Numbered from the stretch's first letter, positions 8,307 through 16,740 are shown. The stretch: 64,000 nucleotides of DNA from Alkalihalobacillus pseudalcaliphilus (GCF_028610675.1 NZ_JAQQWS010000002.1:186001-250000), one strand, 5' to 3'. A program made the numbers and translations. Notes: generated from the letters alone by a model not told the origin.

Positions 8307-8486
8307 TTAAAGAGGCAGACTATCAGGTATCGTATTGATTAAAATAACATAGATAAGGAGATTCATTGGCAAAATGATAAAAATCAATCGAACTCCTAAT
8401 GAAGATATCCCTAAAAACTCAGCAATTCCTCCGCAAACCCCTGCAATCGTTCTATCTGTAGAAGACCTTATTAATTTCTTAGCCAA
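8307..8486 (-). CDS. PspC-domain small membrane protein
   Basis: 59 aa and easily missed because it starts with TTG. The N-terminus KKLIRSSTDRTIAGVCGGIA and the following EFLGISSLGVRLIFI are the PspC family signature (short cytoplasmic part, then a membrane helix). In full-length PspC proteins this domain senses envelope stress or interacts with Psp/Lia partners. An in-frame stop 12 nt upstream leaves TTG at 8486, preceded by AGGG, as the only conventional start. It lies 75 bp downstream of eutH and could be cotranscribed with it. Confidence 0.78.
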   Translation of the reverse strand: MAKKLIRSSTDRTIAGVCGGIAEFLGISSLGVRLIFIILPMNLLIYVILINTIPDSLPL

Positions 8487-8561
8487 TTCATAACCCTAAC
8501 TTTCATTTTCATAAATCTTTATTCAATATTAAAAAAGCAAAACCCTCGTTCTTCTTAACTT

Positions 8562-9650
8562 TCACGTTAAAACATTGCGGTTCCTAGTGAAAAGTAAAGC
8601 GAGTAAAACCGCACAAACTCCAGCAGTTAATTTACCAATAATCATTGCCATAACCATTTCCTGATTGACACTGGCTACAAATCCTAAGTGACCACCAAAT
8701 ACAAAAGCTCCACTCACAGCAAACGCGATGTTCACAACCTTACCTCGTTCATCCATTTCTTTTAATAAAACGAGCATAGGAATGATATGAGCCAAGGAAG
8801 CAATTAATCCAGCCGTAGATTTATCATTTAAGTGAATAATCGCTCCCATTCCCTTGAGTGGTTTCGCCAATACTTTTGTTAAAACAGCAACGAACGGAAA
8901 TGCACCCGCTAAGACAATAGCAATCAATCCAACCGTTTGAATTCCAGCCTCTAATGGTGCTAGACCGGGAATCATCACAAATCCAGTTAGTGTTTCAAAA
9001 GATATCGCGACTAAACCAATAATAGCCACAACTTTAATCGCAGTGCCAAAATAATGAAACAGCTTGATCATATGCTTCATAAAAAAGAGTAAGCCCGCCA
9101 TAATGAACAGCGAAATGAGAACAGGGATAACTAAGTTTCTTGCCATCATACTCCAATCAAATCCGGCTACTATCCCTCCAATAAATGAACCAATTGGAAT
9201 TGTGCAGAGACCAATCAGAATTCCCTTTGCAAAAAATTGGTAATCTTGCTTCTCGATCATTCCTAATGCTACCGGAATCGAAAAAGCAATGGTAGGTCCA
9301 AGCATTGTGCCAAGAAATACCCAAGCAAATAATCCGGCATCCTCTGATTTGGCCATCTCCTCAGCTAATGCATATCCCCCCATATCAAGAGCTAATATCG
9401 TATTGGCAAAAGTCGCGGGGTCAGCCCCAATAAATACATACAATGGACTTACAATTGGAACTAAAAAGTTAGCTATGACAGGGGCTAATGAGACAATACC
9501 TACAATCACTAACGCTAGTGGCCCCATCGCCACAAATCCATCTCTAAATCTCTCCCCTAAACCGAACTTATTACCCAAAATATGGTCCAAAGCACCTATA
9601 ACAAGAAAAAAAGCTAATACATATATGATCATTTCATTTATACTCATCAT
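8562..9650 (-). CDS. eutH: EutH-family ethanolamine transporter
   Basis: A 362-aa polytopic protein. ALDHILGNKFGLGERF (~residues 20-35), ADPATFANTILALDMGGYALA (~76-96) and GTMLGPTIAFSIPVALG match the EutH family, which imports ethanolamine or ethanolammonium. No ethanolamine ammonia-lyase or eut microcompartment gene is nearby. It is therefore a stand-alone transporter here, perhaps feeding catabolism encoded elsewhere. Two ATGs at the start (MMSIN) follow GAGG; either may be used. Confidence 0.88.
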   Translation of the reverse strand: MMSINEMIIYVLAFFLVIGALDHILGNKFGLGERFRDGFVAMGPLALVIVGIVSLAPVIANFLVPIVSPLYVFIGADPATFANTILALDMGGYALAEEMAKSEDAGLFAWVFLGTMLGPTIAFSIPVALGMIEKQDYQFFAKGILIGLCTIPIGSFIGGIVAGFDWSMMARNLVIPVLISLFIMAGLLFFMKHMIKLFHYFGTAIKVVAIIGLVAISFETLTGFVMIPGLAPLEAGIQTVGLIAIVLAGAFPFVAVLTKVLAKPLKGMGAIIHLNDKSTAGLIASLAHIIPMLVLLKEMDERGKVVNIAFAVSGAFVFGGHLGFVASVNQEMVMAMIIGKLTAGVCAVLLALLFTRNRNVLT

Positions 9651-9752
9651 TAATTCCTCAAAAACTTTCTAAAATAAATATACGTTATGATGTTCCTGTA
9701 TCAGAATTATCGACTAACACGTTTGTTAATTTTTATAACTCCCTGCCTTGAA

Positions 9753-10691
9753 TTACTCTGTTTCAAAGATCACTTCGCCCGTTAAACTCGTATCATAATT
9801 GCCTAACGATTGAATTTCTTTAATAAAATCGGGGTTCGTAACGATTTTCTGAATTTGTTGGAGAAGTACTTCATTTTCCAACGTTTTTCTAATGACGATA
9901 TCATATCTCTCTTTGATTAAAGGAATAAATTCAAGATCCACAAGCTTAGCCACTTTTTCAATGCCGACCCCAACATCTGCTTTACCGGCTGCAATAGCGG
10001 AAGCAACCGCTAAATGACTAGATTCAACATGATGGTAACCATGTACTTGACTAGGTTGGATGTGATAAAGCTTCAGCTGTTCCTCTAGTAAAATTCTTGC
10101 CCCTGAGCCCACTTCCCGATTAATAAATCTAATGTTATTCCCCTGTAAATCTGTCCAGTTTTGAAGGTGTAAAGGATTGCTTTTACTTACCATCAAACCT
10201 GCATTTCTAGATAAAAGGTTGAGCACCATATAAGAGTGCCCTACTAAAATTCGATTCACATAAGGTAGGTTATACGTTCCTGTCTCGGCGTCAAACATAT
10301 GTAAGCTAACGATGTCACATTCATCTTTATACATACTAATTAACCCATTTAGACTACCTTCATTTGATCGTAACGAGACGAAGGAGCCGAGCTTATCGAG
10401 TTGTTTACCTAACATATCTAAAACGAGATCTTGTCCACTGATGACAACTCTTCGTTTTGTTTGAGTTTGGTTTTGTACATGCATTTGTTGATTTGATTCT
10501 TTTTGAGGTAGATGATTATTCGACTGTTTTCCATTTATAAATAGCTGTAAGTCTTTTGCTTGGATACGCATCTGCCTACCCACCTTAAAGGATGGTAACG
10601 TTCCTTTTTTTAGTAAGTCATATACCGTTAGTTTTGATACCTTTAAAAGATTTGCAACTTCTTCTACTGTATAAGAAATATCTTGTTCCAT
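9753..10691 (-). CDS. molybdate-type regulator: excisionase HTH plus PBP-like domain (YvgK-like)
   Basis: 312 aa. Residues ~5-55 are an excisionase/MerR-like helix-turn-helix (YTVEEVANLLKVSKLTVYDLLKKG, then PSFKVGRQMRI). Residues ~75-300 form a periplasmic-binding-protein-like ligand domain (FINREVGSGARILLEEQL; AAGKADVGVGIEKVA). This is the architecture of B. subtilis YvgK, encoded next to the YvgL/YvgM molybdate transporter. Here too it is divergent from modA-modB, so it probably senses molybdate (or tungstate) and controls them. ATG at 10691 was preferred to TTG at 10697, which is too close to GGAGG. Confidence 0.85.
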   Translation of the reverse strand: MEQDISYTVEEVANLLKVSKLTVYDLLKKGTLPSFKVGRQMRIQAKDLQLFINGKQSNNHLPQKESNQQMHVQNQTQTKRRVVISGQDLVLDMLGKQLDKLGSFVSLRSNEGSLNGLISMYKDECDIVSLHMFDAETGTYNLPYVNRILVGHSYMVLNLLSRNAGLMVSKSNPLHLQNWTDLQGNNIRFINREVGSGARILLEEQLKLYHIQPSQVHGYHHVESSHLAVASAIAAGKADVGVGIEKVAKLVDLEFIPLIKERYDIVIRKTLENEVLLQQIQKIVTNPDFIKEIQSLGNYDTSLTGEVIFETE

Positions 10692-10770
10692 CTTCAATCA
10701 TCCTCCTCTCTATATTTTAATCATAAAAGACAGAAGAGCAAACTATGATTTTAAACTGCTTCTAGCTTTT

Positions 10771-10820
10771 TCATTATAATTAGTTATAATAGATTATGAT
10801 TAGTTATATCCAGTTATAAG
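10771..10820. promoter_or_regulatory. tandem 10-bp repeats, candidate regulator operator
   Basis: Four consecutive 10-mers at 10781, 10791, 10801 and 10811 follow the pattern tAGtTATaat, with a fifth degenerate unit at 10771. They lie between the divergent regulator and modA. A repeat of about one helical turn places sites on one face of the DNA, as expected for cooperative binding. Confidence 0.55.
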
Positions 10821-10842
10821 TGGTTCGATTTAGGAGGAAGAA

Positions 10843-11640
10843 ATGAAAAAGTTATTATCTATTATCTATTTATGTACATTATTACTATTTGCTTGTTCAA
10901 CAGAAGAACCAGATACATCGTCTGAACAAGAAGACGCTGATTCAAGCGGCGTTGAATTAACAATCTCCGCAGCAGCAAGCTTAAGCGATGCTCTGACTGA
11001 GATTCAAGCGAGTTTTGAGGAAGAATATCCACATATACAGTTACTATTTAATTTTGGGAGCTCAGGGACTTTGCAACAGCAAATCTCACAAGGTGCACCA
11101 GCAGACTTATTCTTTTCTGCAGCAGAGGATAAATTCCATGATTTAATTGAAGAAGGTTTAATTAATGAAGAGAATGGGATTGATCTTGTTGGCAATTCCA
11201 TCGTTTTAGTCACACCGACTGAATATCCAAATAAAATGGAGGGATTTTCTGATTTAACAAAAGCGGAAAGCATTTCAATTGGTACACCAGAGTCTGTTCC
11301 AGCTGGGAAATATGCAAAGGAATCACTTGAAAATCTCAATATTTGGTCTACTATAAAAGATAAGGTCGTTTTCGCTAAGGACGTGAGACAGGTGTTAACA
11401 TATGTAGAAACAGGCAATGTAGAGGCTGGGATTGTGTATCATACCGATGCTCTTATTTCTGATAAAGTAAATATTGTAGAGCTAGCTGATTCCGATACAC
11501 ATGCACCCGTCATTTACCCTGTAGGGGTTATTAATACAAGTACAAACTCAGATGAGGCATTTATTTTCTATGAGTATTTACAAACGGACGCAGCTCTAGA
11601 AATTTTAGAAAGCTACGGATTTTCGAATCTGCTGAATTAA
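10843..11640 (+). CDS. modA: molybdate ABC transporter substrate-binding lipoprotein ModA
   Basis: 265 aa. Lipoprotein signal with lipobox LLFAC (Cys-18), an acidic linker, then the ModA fold. Visible elements are ISAAASLSDALTEI (~residues 42-55), FGSSGTLQQQISQGAPADLFFSA (~72-94), GTPESVPAGKYAKESLE and EAGIVYHTDAL. It captures molybdate/tungstate outside the membrane for ModB. AGGAGG precedes the ATG. The permease gene begins 1 bp after its stop. Confidence 0.93.
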   Translation: MKKLLSIIYLCTLLLFACSTEEPDTSSEQEDADSSGVELTISAAASLSDALTEIQASFEEEYPHIQLLFNFGSSGTLQQQISQGAPADLFFSAAEDKFHDLIEEGLINEENGIDLVGNSIVLVTPTEYPNKMEGFSDLTKAESISIGTPESVPAGKYAKESLENLNIWSTIKDKVVFAKDVRQVLTYVETGNVEAGIVYHTDALISDKVNIVELADSDTHAPVIYPVGVINTSTNSDEAFIFYEYLQTDAALEILESYGFSNLLN

Positions 11641-11641
11641 T

Positions 11642-12301
11642 ATGACGGATTTTTGGACACCTGTTCAGCTTTCTTTAACTGTTGCCTCCTTAGCTCTCAT
11701 AATCGTCCTTATTGTTGGTACTTTGGTTGCAAAATGGATGGCTCATCGTTCATTTAAAGGTAAATCACTGATTGACACATTGCTTTTACTACCATTAGTA
11801 TTACCGCCTTCAGTGGTTGGCTTCTTGCTCATTATCGTGTTCGGTCGACATTCATTCGTTGGACAATTGATTGAAACGATAAGCGGGCAGCCAATCATAT
11901 TTACAACTACAGCCGCTATTATTGCCGCTACAGTGGTTGCTTTTCCACTCATGTATCAATCCGCGGTAGCTGGCTTTGAGACGATTAATCGTGATATTGA
12001 AAACGCTGCTCGTGTCGATGGTGCGAATGAATTTAAAGTGTTTTCGTTTATTACGTTGCCATTAGCGGCTAAAGCGATTATTTCTGGTGGTATCTTAAGT
12101 TTTGCACGTGCTCTTGGTGAGTTTGGAGCTACGTTAATGTTTGCTGGTAATCTTCCTGGACGTACCCAAACGATTCCAACTGCTATTTATGTAGCGATGG
12201 ACAGCGGCAATATGACTCTTGCCTGGCAATGGGTGATCGTCATATTATTGATATCCTTTGGCATGTTGATGATGGTGAATTTATTGAGGAGACGATATTA
12301 A
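11642..12301 (+). CDS. modB: molybdate ABC transporter permease ModB
   Basis: A 219-aa inner-membrane subunit with five to six helices. The ABC coupling loop (ENAARVDGANEFKVFSFITLPLA, ~residues 120-142) contacts an ATPase, and ALGEFGATLMFAGN is typical of ModB/CysT permeases. No modC ATPase gene follows, as in B. subtilis, so a shared ATPase from elsewhere must power it. Confidence 0.92.
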   Translation: MTDFWTPVQLSLTVASLALIIVLIVGTLVAKWMAHRSFKGKSLIDTLLLLPLVLPPSVVGFLLIIVFGRHSFVGQLIETISGQPIIFTTTAAIIAATVVAFPLMYQSAVAGFETINRDIENAARVDGANEFKVFSFITLPLAAKAIISGGILSFARALGEFGATLMFAGNLPGRTQTIPTAIYVAMDSGNMTLAWQWVIVILLISFGMLMMVNLLRRRY

Positions 12302-12324
12302 TTAGAAAAAGGAGATAATTGTTG

Positions 12325-12552
12325 ATGTTTCAAAAGAAAGGCAATACTGTAAATGGAATCGCTGAAATTTTGTTAGCTGGACAGTCTCTTTCTTTTAAAT
12401 TAACGGAAAGTGAGACTCGGGCCTTAATAGAAGACTTAGAATCTGTTGATTATGATTTTAAGAAATTGAGTGCTATCAAGACATATCACCCAGATGGACA
12501 ATTAAAGTCTATAATTAATCCTTTACATATTGCAAGGATTTGGATGACTTGA
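12325..12552 (+). CDS. small conserved-type protein after modB, unknown function
   Basis: About 75 aa (MFQKKGNTVNGIAEILLAGQ at the start), soluble, acidic in the middle (ESETRALIEDLESVDYDF), ending HIARIWMT. Two TTG codons (12319, 12322) precede the ATG; all follow AAAAAGGAG. ATG was chosen, with TTG-12322 equally possible on spacing. It starts 23 bp after modB and ends before a strong terminator, so it is the last gene of the molybdate operon. I do not recognise the family. Confidence 0.6.
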   Translation: MFQKKGNTVNGIAEILLAGQSLSFKLTESETRALIEDLESVDYDFKKLSAIKTYHPDGQLKSIINPLHIARIWMT

Positions 12553-12587
12553 GAAACTAAAGGTTAATAGAACTCTGTGGTTAATTG

Positions 12588-12626
12588 AACCAACCCCTTT
12601 TAGATATTGAGAGGGGTTGGTTTTTG
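12588..12626 (+). terminator. intrinsic terminator of the modA operon
   Basis: AACCAACCCCT (12588-12598) pairs with AGGGGTTGGTT (12612-12622), followed by a T-run to 12625. Confidence 0.9.
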
Positions 12627-12745
12627 TATGAAAGTTATCTAAACCTCATGGGCGGATCCACCGCTACCGAAAAACATACTTCGCTGGTTACCGGCTTCAT
12701 TCTCAAGCTCTAAAACACTCTTACAACATCCACATTGATTGAAGA
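12626..12745 (+). repeat. dispersed repeat module C, copy 1
   Basis: It begins GTATGAAAGTT just after the modA-operon terminator and contains CCGCTACCGAAAA followed by a C/T-rich variant stretch. It matches 16065-16185 over about 120 bp with scattered changes. No coding potential was seen. The rest up to proC (to 12808) shows nothing clear. Confidence 0.55.
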
Positions 12746-12808
12746 GCCACCAATCAAAAGGCAAAATTATTCTTTCATGCTTATTGGGATGAGTTGCTAT
12801 CTTGTTGC

Positions 12809-13615
12809 TTAGTTTTTGCCTTCACGAAGCTTACTGATATTCGCATGGACTGCTTGCATAACAGCGTTGCGGAATCCATGTTCTTCTAAGGCACCTACTG
12901 ATTGAATCGTGGTACCTCCTGGGGAACATACATCATCTTTTAACTTCCCTGGATGCTCTCCTGTTTCAACTACCATTTTGGCAGCACCTAATACGGCCTG
13001 CGCCGTCACAGCATATGCCTTTTCACGTGTCATTCCGTACATGACTGCCGCATCTGCTAAGGCTTCAATATACATATATACGAAAGCTGGTGAAGAGCCT
13101 GCTACTGCACTTGCTGTATCCATGATTCTCTCATCAATGACTTCTGCTTTGCCAAAGCTTTCAAAAATAGCGATAATATCCCGCTTATCCTCTTCCGTTA
13201 AATATGAATTAAAACTGATGGTCGACATTCCTTCTCTGACAAGTACAGGTGTATTAGGCATAGCTTTCACCATTTTCACTTCATACCCAAAACGCTCCAT
13301 ATTTTCAGTAAGAGACTGTCCTCCTGCAATTAACACAACGATCGTTTCAGTATTAAGCTCATCCTTTATTTCCTCTATGACATGCGGATATTGATCAGGG
13401 GTAACCGCTAAAAAGACGATATCTGAATGTTGCACGAGCTCTATGTTCGTTTCTGCAATATGTATCCCATACTTTTCGTGTACGTCAACAAGCTTTGTAA
13501 TCGTACGATTAGAAGCGTAAATTTTGGAAGGACTAATTAATTTTGATTCTACCATCCCACCAATCATTGCCTTTGCCATCTTTCCACAGCCTAAAAATCC
13601 AATTCTACGATTCAT
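12809..13615 (-). CDS. proC: pyrroline-5-carboxylate reductase
   Basis: 268 aa. It reduces 1-pyrroline-5-carboxylate to L-proline with NAD(P)H, the last step of proline synthesis. The N-terminal Rossmann motif is GFLGCGKMAKAMIGG (~residues 6-20). ASNRTITKL follows the second strand. The C-terminal family signature is SPAFVYMYIEALADAAV plus CSPGGTTIQSVGALEEHGFR (~residues 230-249). Length is normal. It is monocistronic, ATG after AAAGGA. Proline is a compatible solute in many halophilic bacilli. Confidence 0.95.
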   Translation of the reverse strand: MNRRIGFLGCGKMAKAMIGGMVESKLISPSKIYASNRTITKLVDVHEKYGIHIAETNIELVQHSDIVFLAVTPDQYPHVIEEIKDELNTETIVVLIAGGQSLTENMERFGYEVKMVKAMPNTPVLVREGMSTISFNSYLTEEDKRDIIAIFESFGKAEVIDERIMDTASAVAGSSPAFVYMYIEALADAAVMYGMTREKAYAVTAQAVLGAAKMVVETGEHPGKLKDDVCSPGGTTIQSVGALEEHGFRNAVMQAVHANISKLREGKN

Positions 13616-13756
13616 CCTAACATTCCTTTCTTCGTTCCAGTCTATTCATTGTAATATACCCCTTTAAAGAGCTCAATTAACTTTAAAGAAAGTGGAGGTA
13701 TTAAGTCTACTCTGTAGAATTAACTATATACTATATTTGATTAGGGGGTCATTATT

Positions 13757-14233
13757 ATGAAGCAACAGTCCTTATCTACTTTTCAATGTGAAGTGATATC
13801 TAAATCTTTTAACTTTGTTGGTATGAATGTAACAGCACCGTTTCCTAGTAAGTTCCCTGATGCTGCGATTAATCTACATCAGCAATTTGAAAAGCGTATG
13901 CATGAAATTTCAAAGCCAATTAACCGAAACGTTTTATGCAGTCCGCATATGTGTAATGAAATTATCGCCACCTATTTTGCTTGTTTAGAGGTCGTAGAAG
14001 CTAGCGATGTTCCTGCGGATATGGTTCATTTTGAATTACCTGAAACCCGTTATGCGAAAGTAAGTTGCTCAAACCTAACCATAGATGAAGGCTATGATAC
14101 TATCTTTAAATGGATGGAAGAAAAAGAAATGAAGCAAAAATACTTTTTCTACTCAATGCCAGTAGAACTTTACTATCTAGATGATAATTCAGAGGAATTT
14201 ATGGTAGAAATCTTAATTCCTATTGTTGATTAA
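13757..14233 (+). CDS. GyrI-like / AraC effector-binding-domain protein
   Basis: 158 aa, a free-standing effector-binding domain without HTH. The pattern FVGMNVTAPFPS (~residues 21-32), HFELPETRYAKV (~95-106) and the final FMVEILIPIVD strand match GyrI-like small-molecule-binding proteins. Family members bind drugs or cofactors. The ligand here is unknown. ATG after AGGGGG. It is divergent from proC and convergent with rlmN, sharing a bidirectional terminator with the latter. Confidence 0.7.
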   Translation: MKQQSLSTFQCEVISKSFNFVGMNVTAPFPSKFPDAAINLHQQFEKRMHEISKPINRNVLCSPHMCNEIIATYFACLEVVEASDVPADMVHFELPETRYAKVSCSNLTIDEGYDTIFKWMEEKEMKQKYFFYSMPVELYYLDDNSEEFMVEILIPIVD

Positions 14234-14240
14234 TGAAAGA

Positions 14241-14275
14241 AAAGATACCAAGGTATAAGCCTTGGCATCTTTTCT
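14241..14275 (+). terminator. bidirectional terminator between the GyrI-like gene and rlmN
   Basis: AAAGATACCAAGG (14241-14253) pairs with CCTTGGCATCTTT (14260-14272) with one mismatch, followed by TTCTTT. A-rich sequence on the other side allows leftward use. Confidence 0.8.
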
Positions 14276-14278
14276 TTA

Positions 14279-15358
14279 TTAAGCATTCACTTTTTGCTTG
14301 TCCTTTTTAATTTGCTTACTGCGCAGCTGACCACATGCGGCATCAATGTCTGTACCATGCTCTAAACGAACACCACAGTTAATCCCTTTTTTCTTCAACG
14401 TATCAAAAAATACACGAATATCATCATTCGTACTACGTTGATACTGACCATGTTCGTCAACCGGGTTATAAGGAATTAAGTTGACATATGTTAACTTACG
14501 ACGCGAACTACCAATCAATTCAGCAAGCTCTAACGCATGCTCCTTTTGGTCGTTCACACCTTGTAATAGAATATATTCGAATGTAATACGGCGATTCGAT
14601 TTTTCTAAATAATAATCAACCGCATCCATTAATTTAGCTAACGGGAAGGCCTTATTTACCTTCATAATTTGTGTTCTTAAATCATTGTTTGGTGCATGTA
14701 AGGAAATGGCTAAGTTTACCTGTAGTTTTAAATCAGCAAATTCGTAAATCTTTGGTACAATACCACTCGTAGAAACTGTGATATGGCGCGCACCAATTGC
14801 CAAACCTTTTTGATCCTTCACAATCTCGAGGAAGTCAACCATGTTTTTAAAGTTATCAAATGGCTCCCCAATTCCCATTACAACAATGTGACTAACACGC
14901 TCATCTTGGCCACGTTCATCTAAATGGAATTGAACCTTCATAATTTGCTCAACAACTTCTCCACTCGACAAGTCGCGACTTTTGCGCAACAAACCACTCG
15001 CACAGAAGCTGCAACCGATATTACAGCCGACTTGTGTTGTCACACAAACAGACAAACCATATTTATGCTTCATTAATACCGTCTCAATTAAGTTACCGTC
15101 TGCAAGCTTTAAAAGGAATTTTATTGTGCCATCCTTCGATTCTTGCTTTAAATGGACATGCATCGTTTCAAAAGAGAAGTTCTCTTCTAGAAGATCCAGA
15201 CAGTCTTTATTCACATTCGTCATTTGCGAAAAATCACTAACACGCTTACGATACAGCCAGTCCCACACTTGTTGAGCTCTAAACTTCTTATGCCCACGCT
15301 CTAATAACCATTCAGTTAACTGTTCAATCGTCAATCCATAAATGGACTCTTTTACCAT
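14279..15358 (-). CDS. rlmN: dual-specificity 23S rRNA/tRNA adenine-C2 methyltransferase RlmN
   Basis: 359 aa. A radical-SAM enzyme methylating C2 of A2503 in 23S rRNA and A37 of some tRNAs. The cluster cysteines lie in CNIGCSFCASG (CxxxCxxC). The SAM region has GIGEPFDNF, and VRLEHGTDIDAACGQLR near the C-terminus carries the second catalytic cysteine. The longer frame from 15379 lacks a ribosome site. ATG at 15358 (MVKES) lies 8 nt after GGAGGG and was chosen. The N-terminal accessory domain (GLTIEQLTEWLLERGHKKFR) is complete. Confidence 0.94.
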   Translation of the reverse strand: MVKESIYGLTIEQLTEWLLERGHKKFRAQQVWDWLYRKRVSDFSQMTNVNKDCLDLLEENFSFETMHVHLKQESKDGTIKFLLKLADGNLIETVLMKHKYGLSVCVTTQVGCNIGCSFCASGLLRKSRDLSSGEVVEQIMKVQFHLDERGQDERVSHIVVMGIGEPFDNFKNMVDFLEIVKDQKGLAIGARHITVSTSGIVPKIYEFADLKLQVNLAISLHAPNNDLRTQIMKVNKAFPLAKLMDAVDYYLEKSNRRITFEYILLQGVNDQKEHALELAELIGSSRRKLTYVNLIPYNPVDEHGQYQRSTNDDIRVFFDTLKKKGINCGVRLEHGTDIDAACGQLRSKQIKKDKQKVNA

Positions 15359-15730
15359 AATAAAACCCTCCGCTACCACCTCAAAATGGACCTCATTCTA
15401 GTCATAGGCTCGCCAATCATCTAACCTTTCAAACCTAGAACAAAGGATTTACTTTTCTACATTTCGATAAATGGTCAAATTTAGTTGCCCCAACGCTTGT
15501 TATAACAAATCGTTAGGAAATTGGCATGATTGTATAAGAACAAAACATCCATACATCTCTTGATCTTTTACTACCTCATACATATTATCACGATAATAAC
15601 GTAAGTCAACCATGTGTTTCGAATTCAGATTGATTGAAAGTAAAACCGTACCTTTAACTGTGTCAGCACTTCGAAAGTTCCCCCAAAAATTCGCTTGCTC
15701 ATATCAACTTGCAGATAAAAGGAGTGTTAT
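15359..15730. other. intergenic region, no firm gene
   Basis: This 372-bp stretch separates rlmN from a repeat element. A leftward 37-codon frame (15500-15613, MVDLRYYRDNMYEVVKDQ at its start) has protein-like composition and stays open upstream to about 15707, but lacks a ribosome site. It may be a gene remnant truncated by the repeat at 15731. Nothing else is visible. Confidence 0.3.
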
Positions 15731-15935
15731 GTATGAAAGTTCGCTAACGATGATAGTTTATCCCTTCGGATATCGCTACGGGAATGGGGGGCACGCTTTC
15801 CGCAGGCGGGCGCTGAGCTAACTTGCTTTCTCAAGTGGATCTCAGCCTGCCCTTTCCTCCTGCAGGAGTCGGCCCCCCATTCCCTCCGCTCGGGTTGGTG
15901 CAGGCTTCTTTATTCGTACACTTCTCATACAAAAC
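15731..15935 (+). repeat. G/C-rich long-hairpin repeat element, copy 1
   Basis: Bounded by imperfect terminal inverted repeats: GTATGAAAGTT at the left and ACTTCTCATAC at the right. The interior folds into a nested hairpin. GGGAATGGGGGGC pairs with GCCCCCCATTCCC, and an inner stem (CGCTGAGCTAACTTG with CAAGTGGATCTCAG) is capped by a short loop. It is nearly identical to the reverse complement of 19565-19763 and related to 61501-61690. Confidence 0.75.
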
Positions 15936-16185
15936 AATTGAATGAAATGTAAGAAAAGCTAACCAAGAAGCAAAGGCATATGAACAAAATGCCACCAGTT
16001 AAAGACGAACGCCACTTTCATGTTAGTTGATGGCGAAGTGAACAAGCTTCGCCATGGGCTTTTTGTATGAAAGTTGCTAACGCTGGAATGCGGTATTCTA
16101 CTTGCCGCTACCGAAAATCATGCTCCGCTTAGGTACTGCTCATTCTCAAGTACAAATAACAGATTTACAACATTTAATAGATTGA
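15936..16185 (+). repeat. mosaic repeat: flank module and module C, copy 2
   Basis: 15936-16065 matches, in reverse complement, 19416-19564 (shared CCAAGAAGCAAAGG, ACAAAATGCCACC and GGCGAAGTG stretches). 16065-16185 (GTATGAAAGTT, then CCGCTACCGAAAA) matches 12626-12745. Together with the element before it, the arm is about 350 bp. 16186-16357 is A/T-rich with no gene seen. Confidence 0.6.
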
Positions 16186-16357
16186 TAAGAACAAAAAACA
16201 GAGTAAACGAATAGGCAACAAAGCAAGAAACATAGGCAAATTAAACAAAACCCCCAACAATCAAGGGACCAAAAACAAAGATAAAAGTGAGATTGCACTT
16301 ACTAGTGATTTTTCGTTCAATTTGCTTTTCCCTTTATTCATTTAATCTATCTTTGCT

Positions 16358-16740
16358 TTTTGACTGGTGGCTCTTCATTCAATAGCGTTTTTGAGAATTT
16401 TCACACTTTTCCGTAACTCCGCCGCTTTTTGGATATTGCTCGCAAGAGCTTACCCAAAAAGATTCAGCGCACCGCATAAACAGCCACCACCAACAAAAAA
16501 GAGAAAATAGTAACCCATCATCAGGATTAGTATCTAAAATCCAAGTGTTTTTGGACCGTTAGCCAAGCTCGCTTGGCTACTTCACGCCACTGTGTGAAGT
16601 TTTGAAAATAGAAAGCACCATTCAGATGAATGAATTCATCTGAATGGTGCTTTCTATTTTCAAAAACGGACCAAAAACAAAGAGCAAAATGTCATGTTAT
16701 CTCGAAAATGAGCATGACTCACTGAACTTTCATACAAAAA
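16358..16740 (+). repeat. structured ~380-bp repeat, copy 1
   Basis: Aligns end to end with 24418-24799. It has four hairpins in order: CTTTTTGG...CCAAAAAG with an inner GCTC-GCAA-GAGC; TAGCCAAGC-TC-GCTTGGCTA; CTTCACGC-CACT-GTGTGAAG; and a perfect 32-bp inverted repeat (16600-16631 with 16634-16665, 2-nt loop). The right end is ACTTTCATAC (16726-16735). No coding frame of note. Confidence 0.75.

Noticed and set aside
8562..9650. Complete ethanolamine-utilisation operon
   Set aside because: EutH is alone; no EutBC, shell proteins or EutVW-type regulator in the neighbourhood.
15612..15821. Rightward 69-codon frame entering the long-hairpin element
   Set aside because: No ribosome site, and its second half is repeat DNA; an opposing frame reads equally well.
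16358..16740. Group II intron or attC-like identity for the 380-bp repeat
   Set aside because: No intron domain V pattern, no reverse transcriptase, no integrase sites; only hairpins and a TTCATAC end are seen.
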